Assembly (NCBI GenBank): GCA_021324935.1
Contig: JAJPIE010000012.1
Span: 248,001-312,000, forward strand
Length of the DNA: 64,000 bases
Direction: 5' to 3'
DNA from: Acidobacteriota bacterium
Lineage (GTDB): Bacteria > Acidobacteriota > Terriglobia > Acidiferrales > UBA7541
The notes under the pieces are model-generated. The model saw only the letters and a list, made by a program, of their open reading frames with translations, searched no databases and was not told where the DNA came from. Below are positions 33,507-43,700 of the stretch, piece by piece (positions within the stretch are counted from its first letter, which is position 1; the number at the start of each line of letters is the position of its first letter). The position numbers and the translations under genes were made by a program.

Positions 33507-35537
33507 TCACTTCGTCGCGTTGTCCCACTCCTGCTCTCCGCGATGGAGCACCGCCGCGCGATCCTCCGGAAGAATCCAGTGCTGTTTCACGAGGTCGTCC
33601 AGCGCCATCGTGAATTGCGCCAGGTAAGCGTCTCGGCTCGCGTAACGTTCCGCGACCGACTTTCGCGGGTCGCCGATTTTTTCACGATCCGCGGCCGTTT
33701 TCGGGAAAGGCAGATAGGAGGCTTCGAACGACACGCGCTGATCGGGCGCTCCGATCGAAGGATCGCGCAAATTCCAACTCGCGTAGGTCGCCAACGGAGC
33801 GCTCAATTCCGGCAGGCGCACGCCGTCTGTCTCGTTCCCATCCGCATCCACCTGCGGCACCAGCACCGGAAACAACTGGCCGACGCGAGGTGGCTGCACG
33901 CTCAGAATTCCCGCCTGCCAGCCGGGCCCAAAATCCAATCGAGTGCCCGCATTCGCTTCGTGCGGCTTGTGAACCCCTGGTATTGCCGGAAACGAATAGC
34001 TTGCCAGCGGCGCCAGCGTGCCATCCGAAATCTTCGGATAGCTGCTCGGCGGCGGTGGAACCCCGTCGCGCACCCAAGCGTCCATGTTCGCAATCATGGC
34101 GCGCCAGAAATATTTAATTGGCAAAGGGGACTGCGCCTCCTGTCCCAGTAAATCGTCTTTTCCTTTTTCTGGTGGAAATGGGCCCGAAAAATGCTGCAGT
34201 CCGGTGAAATGATAAATCCGCACATTGGGCGAGATTTCCGCGTCCCGCTTGCCGTCGGCGCTGGTATGAATCAGCGCACAAGCGCGCCCCCAATATTCAT
34301 ATGAAGTATTCGAAAAGAAAATTTTCGGCGCCACATGTTCGGCTGCCGTCCGGTCCAGCAATCCCCCTTTTTCGCCAGTGATTGGATCTTCTTCCGGCAG
34401 GTCGGTAAACGGAAATATGTCCGTCGGAAAAAAGACCGATGACGTGGGCTGCGCGTCCCGCGAAGGCTGCGCGAAGCGGTAGTTGAAACTCCCTCGGCCC
34501 GCTCCCGCTACATGGGCTAACACTCCATCCAGCGCCATCCTGCCATCCTCATCGGCGTTGAAGCCCTGGTATAGAAAGTCGCGCAGGAAGCGCCCGTTTT
34601 GCGAAATTCCCTCCGCATACACTCGCGAGGCGGGTGCAATCGCACTCGAGTCGTGTTTGGCGTACGATGCAAAATCCCGAATCGCGGCGAAACCAGTCCC
34701 CGCCACAACCGGATCGGCCACCACGTACACGTATTCGTAGATCTTTCCTGGCTGGAAACCACCATTCAGGTGAATGTGGCGGTCGCTCGGAACCAGCTTT
34801 CCATCCACGGTTTGAGCAAACTGCCATTCCTCGCGAGGAACCACCTTGCGCATGCCATCTCGCGTGTCGCGAACGGTCAAAACATTGCGGGGGTCGTCCG
34901 GCGCCGCCACCGGATATTCGGAGCCACCGATGGTTCCGATGATCAGATGGCCGAGCGGAATTTCCGGCATCGCTTTCGACGGCATCAGGTCGCCACGCAG
35001 CAGCCCGGTGATCGTTTTGCCATGATCCTTTGCAATCGGCGCGGTAAGGCGCAGGGCATCTTCTCCCACCGCATCCCATTGCCAGGCCAGCGTCACGATG
35101 GTGAAGCCGTTGCGCAACAGCCAGGCGTCGCCCGCATCGTTCGCCAAAGTCCAGTCGCCACCGTCCACCAGCCCGATGATCCGGCCACGGCCACGATTTG
35201 GAACCTCCAGAAGCAGCGAGCCATTTCCTTTTTTCGTGTCCTTCGGCCGCAGTGCAATAAAATCTGCCGAAAACTCCACTTCTCCGTCTTTCAGATTTAT
35301 CGCTTTGTCCAGGTCCACGATGCGCTGGTTATGGGGGTTGGCAACCCGCAGGGAAAAGTACACCCGCCCGGTGATGCGCTCGTATGCGCCAACGTCTCCG
35401 AACGCTTTGCCGTTCAGTACATCCGTTCGCGAAGTGACCTCTACGCGCTTAACGCGGGCGTGCAGAGGGGGCGCCATCCATGGGAGTAGTAAGCATGCGG
35501 CAGTGAAAATGCGTCTCAGAAACATGCGCGGCAGCAT
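33507..35537 (-). CDS. Exported alpha/beta-hydrolase-domain protein
   Basis: A 676-residue secreted protein of the large 'alpha/beta hydrolase domain' family. Signal peptide MLPRMFLRRIFTAACLLLPW; early motif YERITGRVYFSLRVANPHN; middle EGISQNGRFLRDFLYQGFNAD, where a Ser-Gln-Gly elbow replaces the usual GxSxG; and a late FPAIPGVHKPHEANAGT. The ATG at 35537 is preferred; a longer reading from 35642 would bury the signal peptide. The enzymatic activity of the family is not well established. It lies between the Tat hydrolase and the tartrate dehydrogenase-like gene, same strand. Confidence 0.75.
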   Translation of the reverse strand: MLPRMFLRRIFTAACLLLPWMAPPLHARVKRVEVTSRTDVLNGKAFGDVGAYERITGRVYFSLRVANPHNQRIVDLDKAINLKDGEVEFSADFIALRPKDTKKGNGSLLLEVPNRGRGRIIGLVDGGDWTLANDAGDAWLLRNGFTIVTLAWQWDAVGEDALRLTAPIAKDHGKTITGLLRGDLMPSKAMPEIPLGHLIIGTIGGSEYPVAAPDDPRNVLTVRDTRDGMRKVVPREEWQFAQTVDGKLVPSDRHIHLNGGFQPGKIYEYVYVVADPVVAGTGFAAIRDFASYAKHDSSAIAPASRVYAEGISQNGRFLRDFLYQGFNADEDGRMALDGVLAHVAGAGRGSFNYRFAQPSRDAQPTSSVFFPTDIFPFTDLPEEDPITGEKGGLLDRTAAEHVAPKIFFSNTSYEYWGRACALIHTSADGKRDAEISPNVRIYHFTGLQHFSGPFPPEKGKDDLLGQEAQSPLPIKYFWRAMIANMDAWVRDGVPPPPSSYPKISDGTLAPLASYSFPAIPGVHKPHEANAGTRLDFGPGWQAGILSVQPPRVGQLFPVLVPQVDADGNETDGVRLPELSAPLATYASWNLRDPSIGAPDQRVSFEASYLPFPKTAADREKIGDPRKSVAERYASRDAYLAQFTMALDDLVKQHWILPEDRAAVLHRGEQEWDNATK

Positions 35538-35654
35538 ACCACTTTGTTCCCTCTGGGGAAGAGGAATGAACGGAAAGCTTTTGGTAATTCCTGGGAACGA
35601 TGCCTTTCTTCGCTTAGAAAAACGTCCGCAAGAAAGTGCCAAGCGAAACGTAGA

Positions 35655-36716
35655 TTATTGGCTTAGCGCATTGAGGATCTCCGAGCCCAGCGCGGAGGTC
35701 GTCGCCGTGCCTCCCAAATCCGGCGTCAAAACTTTTCTGGATTCAAGCACGGCTGCAAATGCGTCCTCGATCGCCTTTGCCGCTGCGGGCTGGCCAAGAT
35801 GTTGCAGCATCATGGCTGCGGACCAAATTTGTCCAATCGGGTTCGCGATGCCCTTGCCTGCAATGTCTGGCGCGGACCCATGCACCGGTTCGAACATCGA
35901 AGGAAACGCCCGCCCTGGGTTCAGGTTTCCCGATGGGGCGATCCCGATTGATCCTACGACCGCCGGCCCAAGGTCCGACAAAATATCCCCAAACAAGTTG
36001 GAACCCACCACCACGTCGAACCAATCCGGATGCCTCACAAAGTGAGCCGTCAGAATGTCGATGTGATATTGGTCGGTTCGCACCTTCGGATATTCGCTGG
36101 CGACCTGGCGAAAGCACTCGTCCCAGAAAGGCATCGTGAAGATGATGCCATTCGATTTTGTGGCCGATGTGACGTGCCCCTTGCGCGTTGAGGCCAACTC
36201 AAAAGCGTACCGCAGGATCCGCGTAACTCCCTGGCGCGTGAACACCGTCTGTTGTAGCGCCATCTCCTCGTCCGTGCCCTGATAGAGGCGGCCGCCCACA
36301 TCCGAATATTCCCCTTCGTTGTGTTCGCGAACCACGCAAAAGTCGATTTCCCCCGGCGGGAAATCACGCAACGGAGAAGTCACGCCCTTCAAAAGCCGCA
36401 CCGGCCGCAAGTTCACGTACTGCCGGAAGGCGCGCCGGATCGGAATCAGCAAGCCCCAAAGTGAAATGTGGTCGGGAACGTCCGGATGGCCCACCGCTCC
36501 CAGCAAAATCGCATCGAATTTTTCAAGCTGCTGCAATCCGTCTGCCGGCATCATTCGGCCGGTTTTGCGGTACGTCTCGCAGCTCCAGTCAAAATGCCTC
36601 CATCGAACCTCGAAGGAAAATTTTCGTGCCGCGGCTTCCACAACGCGAATGGCCTCCGGCACAACTTCCTTCCCGATTCCATCTCCGGGGATGACGGCGA
36701 TTGAGTAAGTTGGCAT
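35655..36716 (-). CDS. Tartrate dehydrogenase / D-malate dehydrogenase-type decarboxylating enzyme
   Basis: NAD-dependent oxidative decarboxylase of the isocitrate/isopropylmalate dehydrogenase family. IPGDGIGKEVVPEA starts the fold. The segment HISLWGLLIPIRRAFRQYVNLRPVR and VVREHNEGEYSDVGGR match the tartrate/D-malate branch rather than leuB; the metal site is in GSNLFGDILSDLG and the NAD loop in EPVHGSAPDIAGKG. The gene starts seven bases after the MmgE/PrpD stop, so the two are cotranscribed. It probably oxidises a 2-hydroxy dicarboxylic acid made or taken up by this region. Confidence 0.85.
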   Translation of the reverse strand: MPTYSIAVIPGDGIGKEVVPEAIRVVEAAARKFSFEVRWRHFDWSCETYRKTGRMMPADGLQQLEKFDAILLGAVGHPDVPDHISLWGLLIPIRRAFRQYVNLRPVRLLKGVTSPLRDFPPGEIDFCVVREHNEGEYSDVGGRLYQGTDEEMALQQTVFTRQGVTRILRYAFELASTRKGHVTSATKSNGIIFTMPFWDECFRQVASEYPKVRTDQYHIDILTAHFVRHPDWFDVVVGSNLFGDILSDLGPAVVGSIGIAPSGNLNPGRAFPSMFEPVHGSAPDIAGKGIANPIGQIWSAAMMLQHLGQPAAAKAIEDAFAAVLESRKVLTPDLGGTATTSALGSEILNALSQ

Positions 36717-36723
36717 GGCGAAA

Positions 36724-38250
36724 TCAGGCGCCCTCGTGCGTCAAGGCGGCCGTCAGCCTGGAAAAATCCGCCTGCTTTTCCATCGTGGCGACGAACTCCA
36801 CCACTGCGTCCGCTTTTTCTTTAGGCCAATTTGCGTATGCGGCGCACCCGTGGAATTTCTCGGTCACTTCCTCGAAAGTCATCGGATTTGCGGGGCTTCC
36901 CTTGGCGAAATCCGCCTGGTCCTTTACGACTCTGCCGTCTTTGAGATGGAAAGTGACCAGCGAGGTCATCTTGTCAAAGCCCGCCTTCTCCGCCACGGGA
37001 TCCACGTAAAAATTCACTCGCTTGATCATTTCCTGAACCTCCGGCCGTTGCACGTAGGCATCGGTAAACTGGCCCAGAGTCGCTTTCCGCGTCAGCGCAA
37101 GGACCGCGATGCAGAACTCCATGCTGAATTTTCCCTGCAAGCCCGTTTGCGGATGATGGTGAATCAGGGCGTTGGGCATGTTGTGATTCGTGCCCACGTC
37201 TACCTTTTCGATTTGATCCGGCTTGATGTCGTATTTCTGGATCAGGCGCAACGCCGCCGTCATGGCGGGATGCGTCAGCGATCCGGAAGGGTACGGTTTG
37301 ATGGACACCCCGGGATTTGCAAACGTCCACGGGTTGCCGAGCCGGTTCAGAATCGCGGCGGGATCATACGTTCCGCCGTACGCATGAAAAAATCCCCGGC
37401 CCGCTTCCAGGATCTGCGGCGCTGCGGTCCACCCCAGCTTTGCCAAATCCGTCGCGGCAATGCCATTTTCGGCCGCGTGTCCCGCCTGAAATGGCTTCGT
37501 CATGGTGCCGAAATTCTCGCGCAGTCCCGCGGCTTCTGCGCCGACTATTCCGAAGGAAAACAGTGTCTGTTCCATGGTTAGACCACGCAGCCGTGCGCAG
37601 CCAGAGGTCGAGGCAAAGGAACCGCAGGTTCCCGTGGAATGGAACCCGTCGCCGTAGTGCCGCGGCGAAATGGCTTCCGCAATCTTCGTTTCCACTTCCA
37701 CTCCAACCTGGTAGGCCGCAAGAAATTGCTTGCCGCTCACCGGTATGATTTCCGCGGTCGCAAAAATAGCGGGCAAAATCGGAGAAGTGGGGTGCGTCAA
37801 AAGTCCATAGACGCGATCCGGCGCCACCGCGAGCTGCGTGTCGTCGAAATCATCGGCATGCATGGAAACGCCATTCACAAAGGCCGCGAAGCGCGGCGCG
37901 GACTTCATCGAACTCCCAATCAACGTCGCTTTTCCCTCGCAGATTCCCAGTGACTTCACATATTCGCGGCTCAGGGGCCCAGTAGCCGCAACTGATCCGG
38001 CAAGCGCCAACCCAAATCCGTCAAGAATGGACTTTTTCCCAATCGCCAGTACCTCCTGTGGAATGTCCTCGAACTTCGTCTTTTGCGTGAATTCGGCGAC
38101 GTATTGGGTCAGTCCATGCACCTCCGGAAAGGAGCCAGCCATCTGATTGCGCGGAGCGCCTATCGTCTTTACTCCAGTCGCGGACAAAGCTGCGCCTGCC
38201 AGTGTCGATTTCAGAATGGATCGCCTGGACATCTTATCGCCACTCTTCAT
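36724..38250 (-). CDS. MmgE/PrpD-family protein with a Tat signal
   Basis: The family contains 2-methylcitrate dehydratase and cis-aconitate decarboxylase, normally cytoplasmic. Here the N-terminus reads MSRRSILKSTLAGAALSATG, a good twin-arginine signal, predicting a periplasmic enzyme. Family features include SMHADDFDDTQLAVAP, HPTSPILPAIFATAE and GFHSTGTCGSFAS. At 508 aa it is full length. AAGGAAAGGA precedes the ATG. Paired with the tartrate dehydrogenase-like gene downstream. The exact substrate is unknown. Confidence 0.83.
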   Translation of the reverse strand: MKSGDKMSRRSILKSTLAGAALSATGVKTIGAPRNQMAGSFPEVHGLTQYVAEFTQKTKFEDIPQEVLAIGKKSILDGFGLALAGSVAATGPLSREYVKSLGICEGKATLIGSSMKSAPRFAAFVNGVSMHADDFDDTQLAVAPDRVYGLLTHPTSPILPAIFATAEIIPVSGKQFLAAYQVGVEVETKIAEAISPRHYGDGFHSTGTCGSFASTSGCARLRGLTMEQTLFSFGIVGAEAAGLRENFGTMTKPFQAGHAAENGIAATDLAKLGWTAAPQILEAGRGFFHAYGGTYDPAAILNRLGNPWTFANPGVSIKPYPSGSLTHPAMTAALRLIQKYDIKPDQIEKVDVGTNHNMPNALIHHHPQTGLQGKFSMEFCIAVLALTRKATLGQFTDAYVQRPEVQEMIKRVNFYVDPVAEKAGFDKMTSLVTFHLKDGRVVKDQADFAKGSPANPMTFEEVTEKFHGCAAYANWPKEKADAVVEFVATMEKQADFSRLTAALTHEGA

Positions 38251-38458
38251 GGTTTTCCTTTCCTTCGATGGCCGGGTTGGAGGGGAGTGGGCATGTCATG
38301 AAAGCACTCCTCTTTATCAGAAAAGTCATCACAAAACTAGCTGGAGGGTGCACGGCCATTCCGGCCAGACCACACACCCTAGTCTCTCAAAGTTAAATGC
38401 AGCATTAATTTGCGGGCGAATTTCCCAAAAAGCGGGGAATGCATTCAAGAAGTAGCAG

Positions 38459-40438
38459 TTATTCGGAGAAGTTCAACTTGCGCTGAAGTTCCACAAATCG
38501 TGGCGAAGTGCGAAGGGCGTCCAATTGGGGTTCCACTTTCAGGAAAACCATGCCGTTCGAATGATCGTCGTAGGCTTTCTCCAGGCAATCCATCGCCTCA
38601 CGATTCCGCCCAAGTCCCTCGTAAACGATAGCCAGGTAATAAGGAGAGACGTATTGCTTCCGCGACCGGGCCTGCAGCTCTCCCAAAAGCTTTTCGGCGG
38701 CCGCCCTGTTTCCCGCGCTCGCGTATGCGTGCGCCAGCGGAGCGGTCATCGATGGGCTGTAGTGCGACATCTCGGCGCCCTTGCGCAGCGCTGCAATCGC
38801 TTGCGCATAATCTCCTTTTTGTTCGTAAGCCTGGCCTAGGATGATGTATGGCACGTCATAACTCGGATCCATCTCCAGCGTCGTTTGAAGTTGCTCGATC
38901 GCGCGGTCGTACTGGCGGGCCATGTAATACCTCCAGCCCACGCTGAAATTGATGCTGATCGACAAGGGATCCAGATCGCGCGCCTTATTGATCTGCTCCA
39001 GGCTTTCTTGCGGGCGGCCCATGGCGCTCAGATAAAGAGAATAGCGCTGGTACGCCGTGGCGTAATTCGGATTCAAGCTGATCGCGCGTTTGAATCCGTC
39101 CTCCGCCGCAGTCCAGTCCCATTCGTAGTTAAACTCGGTCGTGGCCAGGGAGGTTTCCGCTTCCGCCAGCGAGGGATCCAGTTGCAGCGCTCGCTGCGCC
39201 GCGGCCTTGGCTTTTGGTGATGCTTCGCGCGCGGGCAGTTCTCCGAAAATCGTCGCCCCGATGATCCCGTAACAATCCGCCAGCCCCGCAAAGGCCAGCG
39301 CATAATTCGGGTCCTTGCGAGTGGCCAGCTCGTAGTAATTGATGGCCCGGAGCAGGCTGTCGTCGCTCCGCTTGTTCCAGTAATACCTGCCCTTTAGGTA
39401 GTTCTCGTAAACATCGGGGCTCACCGCCGCCGTCTCCGTCAGCTTCTCCTTCTCCTCCGGCGTGAGCTTGATGCGAATCTCATTGGCGATCGCGGAGGAA
39501 ACCTGGTTCTGCAAGCTGAGGACGTCCCCGATTTGCCCTTCGTAAGTTTCCGCCCAGATTGGCCGATCCGTGGCCACCTGCACGAGTTCCGCCGTGATTC
39601 GGACGCGATTGTCGGCCCTCAAAACTGTCCCCTCGATCACTGCATCCACATTCAGCTCCACGGCAATTTGCGGCAGCGGTTTGTGCGTCCCTTTGTAAGC
39701 CATCGCCGTGGACCGCGGTATGACCCGCAGTGCACGGATTTTCGCCAGATTGGCGATCAGATCGTCCGTCATTCCATCGGCAAAATATTCCTGGTTTTGA
39801 TCGCCGGAAAGATTTTCCAGCGGCAAGACCACCACGGATTTGATCTGCCGATCGTTGTAGCGGCTGGCATTTACCTTGTCGTAGCGCCTCTCGAGGATTA
39901 GAAACACAATCGCCGCACTTGTCAGGAACAGCGCCGCGTACAGAACCCCTTGCCGGATGGAGCTCCAGCGCCGAGCGAGCGCTCGCCCCATGCCAGCTTT
40001 TTCTGGGCTGTCTCCAACAGGAATGCCGTCCTGGGGCCTGTCCCCGGTGAACGTCCCCGTGGCCGTGTGCCCCTCAACCCCTGCTTCTTTCCGTGAGGGA
40101 GGCGCTTCCACGCCGGCAATGAACCGGTACCCGCGTTTCGGCACGGTTTCGATGTATCGCGGATTGTCGGAGGAATCGCCCAGCGCCTCTCGCAATCGCA
40201 TCACCGCCGCGTTGAGGCTGTGATCGAAGTCGACGAACGTCTCGTTGTTCCAAAGTTGCTTCCGAAGTTCCTCTCGAGTCACCAGGTCACCAGGCCGCTC
40301 CAGGAGCAGCGTGAGAATCCGGAATGGCTGCTCTTGCAGCCGGATTCGGTGGCCTCGCCGCAGCAGTTGTCCGGCGCAAACGTCCAGCTCGTAAGGCCCG
40401 AATCGAATAATCTTGGCGGACTGATTTGAATTTTGCAT
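38459..40438 (-). CDS. CadC-like winged-helix regulator with TPR sensor domain
   Basis: A membrane-spanning transcription factor. Residues about 10-105 form an OmpR/CadC-type DNA-binding domain (FGPYELDVCAGQLLR to YIETVPKRGYRFIAG). A membrane segment (GVLYAALFLTSAAIVFLIL) lies near residue 170. A TolB-like domain follows (VVLPLENLSGDQNQEYFADGMTDDLI), then TPRs to the C-terminus. This architecture is frequent in Acidobacteriota. It is divergent from the first TonB receptor and upstream of MmgE/PrpD, so it may control the surrounding catabolic genes; this is suggested by position only. Confidence 0.85.
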   Translation of the reverse strand: MQNSNQSAKIIRFGPYELDVCAGQLLRRGHRIRLQEQPFRILTLLLERPGDLVTREELRKQLWNNETFVDFDHSLNAAVMRLREALGDSSDNPRYIETVPKRGYRFIAGVEAPPSRKEAGVEGHTATGTFTGDRPQDGIPVGDSPEKAGMGRALARRWSSIRQGVLYAALFLTSAAIVFLILERRYDKVNASRYNDRQIKSVVVLPLENLSGDQNQEYFADGMTDDLIANLAKIRALRVIPRSTAMAYKGTHKPLPQIAVELNVDAVIEGTVLRADNRVRITAELVQVATDRPIWAETYEGQIGDVLSLQNQVSSAIANEIRIKLTPEEKEKLTETAAVSPDVYENYLKGRYYWNKRSDDSLLRAINYYELATRKDPNYALAFAGLADCYGIIGATIFGELPAREASPKAKAAAQRALQLDPSLAEAETSLATTEFNYEWDWTAAEDGFKRAISLNPNYATAYQRYSLYLSAMGRPQESLEQINKARDLDPLSISINFSVGWRYYMARQYDRAIEQLQTTLEMDPSYDVPYIILGQAYEQKGDYAQAIAALRKGAEMSHYSPSMTAPLAHAYASAGNRAAAEKLLGELQARSRKQYVSPYYLAIVYEGLGRNREAMDCLEKAYDDHSNGMVFLKVEPQLDALRTSPRFVELQRKLNFSE

Positions 40439-40767
40439 TGGAGCGACGAGTGCGCGGAGTATAGCTCCGGGGCCCCCTTCCGGTCAAAAGGTTCGTGATT
40501 ACTGCTAATAACATCTCTATTTTCAATGACTTGATTTGTGATGTGCAAATGTTTTCGATTTGATTTATAGAGTATTGCAATTCATCGTTAACGCGACGAA
40601 ACTCGCCAAAATTCAGGGGAAGTACCCAATTTTAACGGTGCAAGCTTCACAGTGATTTCGACTCTGGTGCGAGCTTCGAAATCCATGGGGGCGTTTTTGT
40701 TCTCCAATTCACCCCGGGATTCGGTGCACGGAAACTTAATGCGGGAAGACTGATGAGGAGGGTGGGA
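40439..40767. other. Divergent regulatory region, 329 bp
   Basis: AT-rich compared with its surroundings. It separates the CadC-like regulator from the TonB receptor and should hold both promoters. TTGATTT occurs twice about 30 bases apart around 40530-40565, next to TTATAGAGTATTGCAAT. I see no clean operator palindrome and no supportable ORF. Confidence 0.4.
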
Positions 40768-43700
40768 ATGCATTTCTCAGAAAGAAGCACGCGCAGTTTT
40801 TGGTTCGTCTTACCTATCCTGGGCGCACTTATTTTGACGCTTTTCTTTACGGAATCTGCGGCCAACGCGCAATTGGCTGGCGCCAACTTGTCCGGCGTCG
40901 TATCCGACGAGTCCGGAGCGCCCATTCCGGGCGCAAAGGTCTCGATCAAAAATCCCGCCACCGGTGTCGTTCGAGATCTGGAAACAAATGCCGATGGCCT
41001 TTACGTCGCGCCCAACTTGCCGCCAGGCGCTTACGAAATCACCGTGACCGCGAAGGGCTTCGCGACGCTGCTCCGCAAAGGATTGACCCTTACCGTCGGT
41101 CAAGAGCAGGCCTTGAATTTTTCGATGAAGGTCGGTCAACTCACGCAAACCGTTGAAGTCAACGAAGCTCCTCCCGATGTTGACACAACTTCGTCAACAC
41201 TAAGCGCCACCGTCGAAGAGAAGACGGTTGTCAATCTTCCGCTGAACGGCCGTGACTGGACGCAGCTCGCCACCCTGCAGCCCGGCGTCATCAGCGTCCG
41301 CGCGCAGGCTTCCACCACCTCCACGGCCAACCGCGGCAACCGTGGGTTCGGCGACCAGTTGGCGGACAGCGGCCATCGTCCCAATGAAAACACCTACCGC
41401 ATCGACGGCCTGAACATCAACGATTATTCCAACGGCTCGCCGGGCAGCGTGCTTGGCGCCAACCTGGGTGTGGACGCCATTCAGGAATTCAATGTTGTCA
41501 CCACCAACTACACCGCAGAATATGGGCGCACCTCCGGAGCCGTCGTCAACGCGATCACGCGTTCCGGAACCAACGATTTTCATGGGTCCGCCTACATCTT
41601 TGACCGCGACAAAATCTTCGATGCACGCAACTTCTTCGATCCTGCTGGCGGGGTGCCGCCTTTTCATCGCACACAGTTTGGCGCCTCAGCCGGCGGCCCC
41701 ATCATCAAGGACAATACCTGGATCTTCGGGGATTACGAGGGCGTTCGTCAGGCTCGCAGCTTGAGTTTCAGTAACCAGATTCCTTCCGCGGCGGCCTTGG
41801 CGGGAAATCTCTGTTCTCAGCCTGCGGCTGGTGCAACCTGTGCTCCTCATAGCGTCACCATTAACCCTCAAGTCGTCCCGTATCTTGGCTTGTGGCCCAA
41901 TCCCGCCAATGTCAATCCGGCAAAACTCGGCGCCATTGGGAACAACGGCGACACCGTTGCCTATAACACCAGCGGTCTGCAGTCCCTCAATGAAAACTAC
42001 TTCACCGTCAAGGTGGATCACAAGTTCTCCGACACGGACACCCTCAGCGGCAGCTATTTCTACGATCGCACCCCGCAATCCACGCCCGATAGCTTGGTCA
42101 ACACGATCAGCGACGTCTTTACTCAGCGGCATTTCGTGGGCATTTCCGAAAGCCACACATTTAGCTCTGAATTATCAAATATTGCCCGTTTCGGGTTCAA
42201 TCGCGTGGTCGGCCTGGTCAACACTCCGATCAGCGCTCCGAACTCCGTCGCCGGTAACACCAGCCTGGGCATCAGCCCGGGTCTCGCGCCGCCGCTGATC
42301 GAAGTTGGTGGCGAAATCACTTCAGCGGGTGGCTTGGGCTATCTGTCCTTCTTTGGCCACCACTACAATTCTTTCCAGGCCAACGACGACCTGATCATGA
42401 CCCGGGGAAAGCACACCCTAAAGTACGGTTTCGCTTTCGAGCGCATGCAGTACGATGTGCTCTCCAAAGTGCGCCAGAACGGCGACTTTCGCTTCAACCC
42501 GACATTCACAAATGGAGCCATCACCACCACAGCCCTGGAGAACTTCCTCACCAACCAACCTTCCCAAGTGCTGACGCTATCTCCGGCTATTCGCGGGGAA
42601 GTGGGATCTCGCGACAGTCTCTGGGGTGGCTATGTGCAAGACGATTGGCGCCTGCGGCCGACGCTCACCGTAAACCTCGGGTTGCGCTATGAAATGCTTA
42701 CCAACCCGACGGAAGCACACAATGGATTTGGTCTTTTGAATTCATTCTATTCCCAGCCAGGACTTGGGCCGTGCCCGAACACTTACCCCAACGCCTTTAC
42801 CTACACCAACATTCCGGGTTGCACAGTGCCTGTCCACAATATGTTCGCTACCAACCCAACCAAGCACAATTTCGAACCCCGCATCGGCTTCTCTTGGGAC
42901 CCCACCGGGCAAGGCAAAACTGCGATTCGCGGCGGCTTCGGTATCTTTGACGTCCTGCCGTTGCCCTACATCTATACGATTGGCGACTCCCTCACCTATC
43001 CGTTCTCGCTTTCGTTCAGCCAGAACAATTTGCCGGCGGGTTCCTTCCCGAACGTCTTGCCATACCTCAACACCACAACTCCGGCCACGCGGTGGGTGGA
43101 ACCCAATCCCAAGCGCAGCTACGCAATGAACTGGAACCTGAATATCCAGCACCAGTTGAGCAATGCGGTCTCCATCCAGGTGGGTTATATTGGTTCGCAT
43201 ACCGTGCATAACGCGTTTACCACCGACGACAGCAACCAGGTCATCCCGAACTTGATCAACGGCGTCTATTATTGGCCGCTGCCCCAGGGGAGTGGGACCA
43301 TCCTGAACACCAACTCCAGCTTCATCCGGCCAATCTTCTTCGACGATTCGTCTCACTACAACGGCCTCCAGTCACAACTCCTTCTTCGCAACACCCATGG
43401 CTTGTCCGGACAACTTTCCTATACGTACAGCAAGTGTTTGGACCAAGGCTCGGGCGCTCAACTCGGCGACCCTTTCCAGAACTCGCTGACCTCGCTCCAG
43501 TTCTTCAACAAGGTCGGGAGCCGAAATGGCCCGTGCGACTTCGACATTCGCCAGAACCTCTCCGGCAACTATCTCTACAGTTTGCCTCTCCCGAAACCCC
43601 AGTCGGCGCTCAAGTACGTCGTCGAAGGTTGGCAAGTCGGCGGTATTGTCACCGCCAGCACTGGCGTTCCCTTCAGCATCGTGACCGGCGGCGACCCGCT

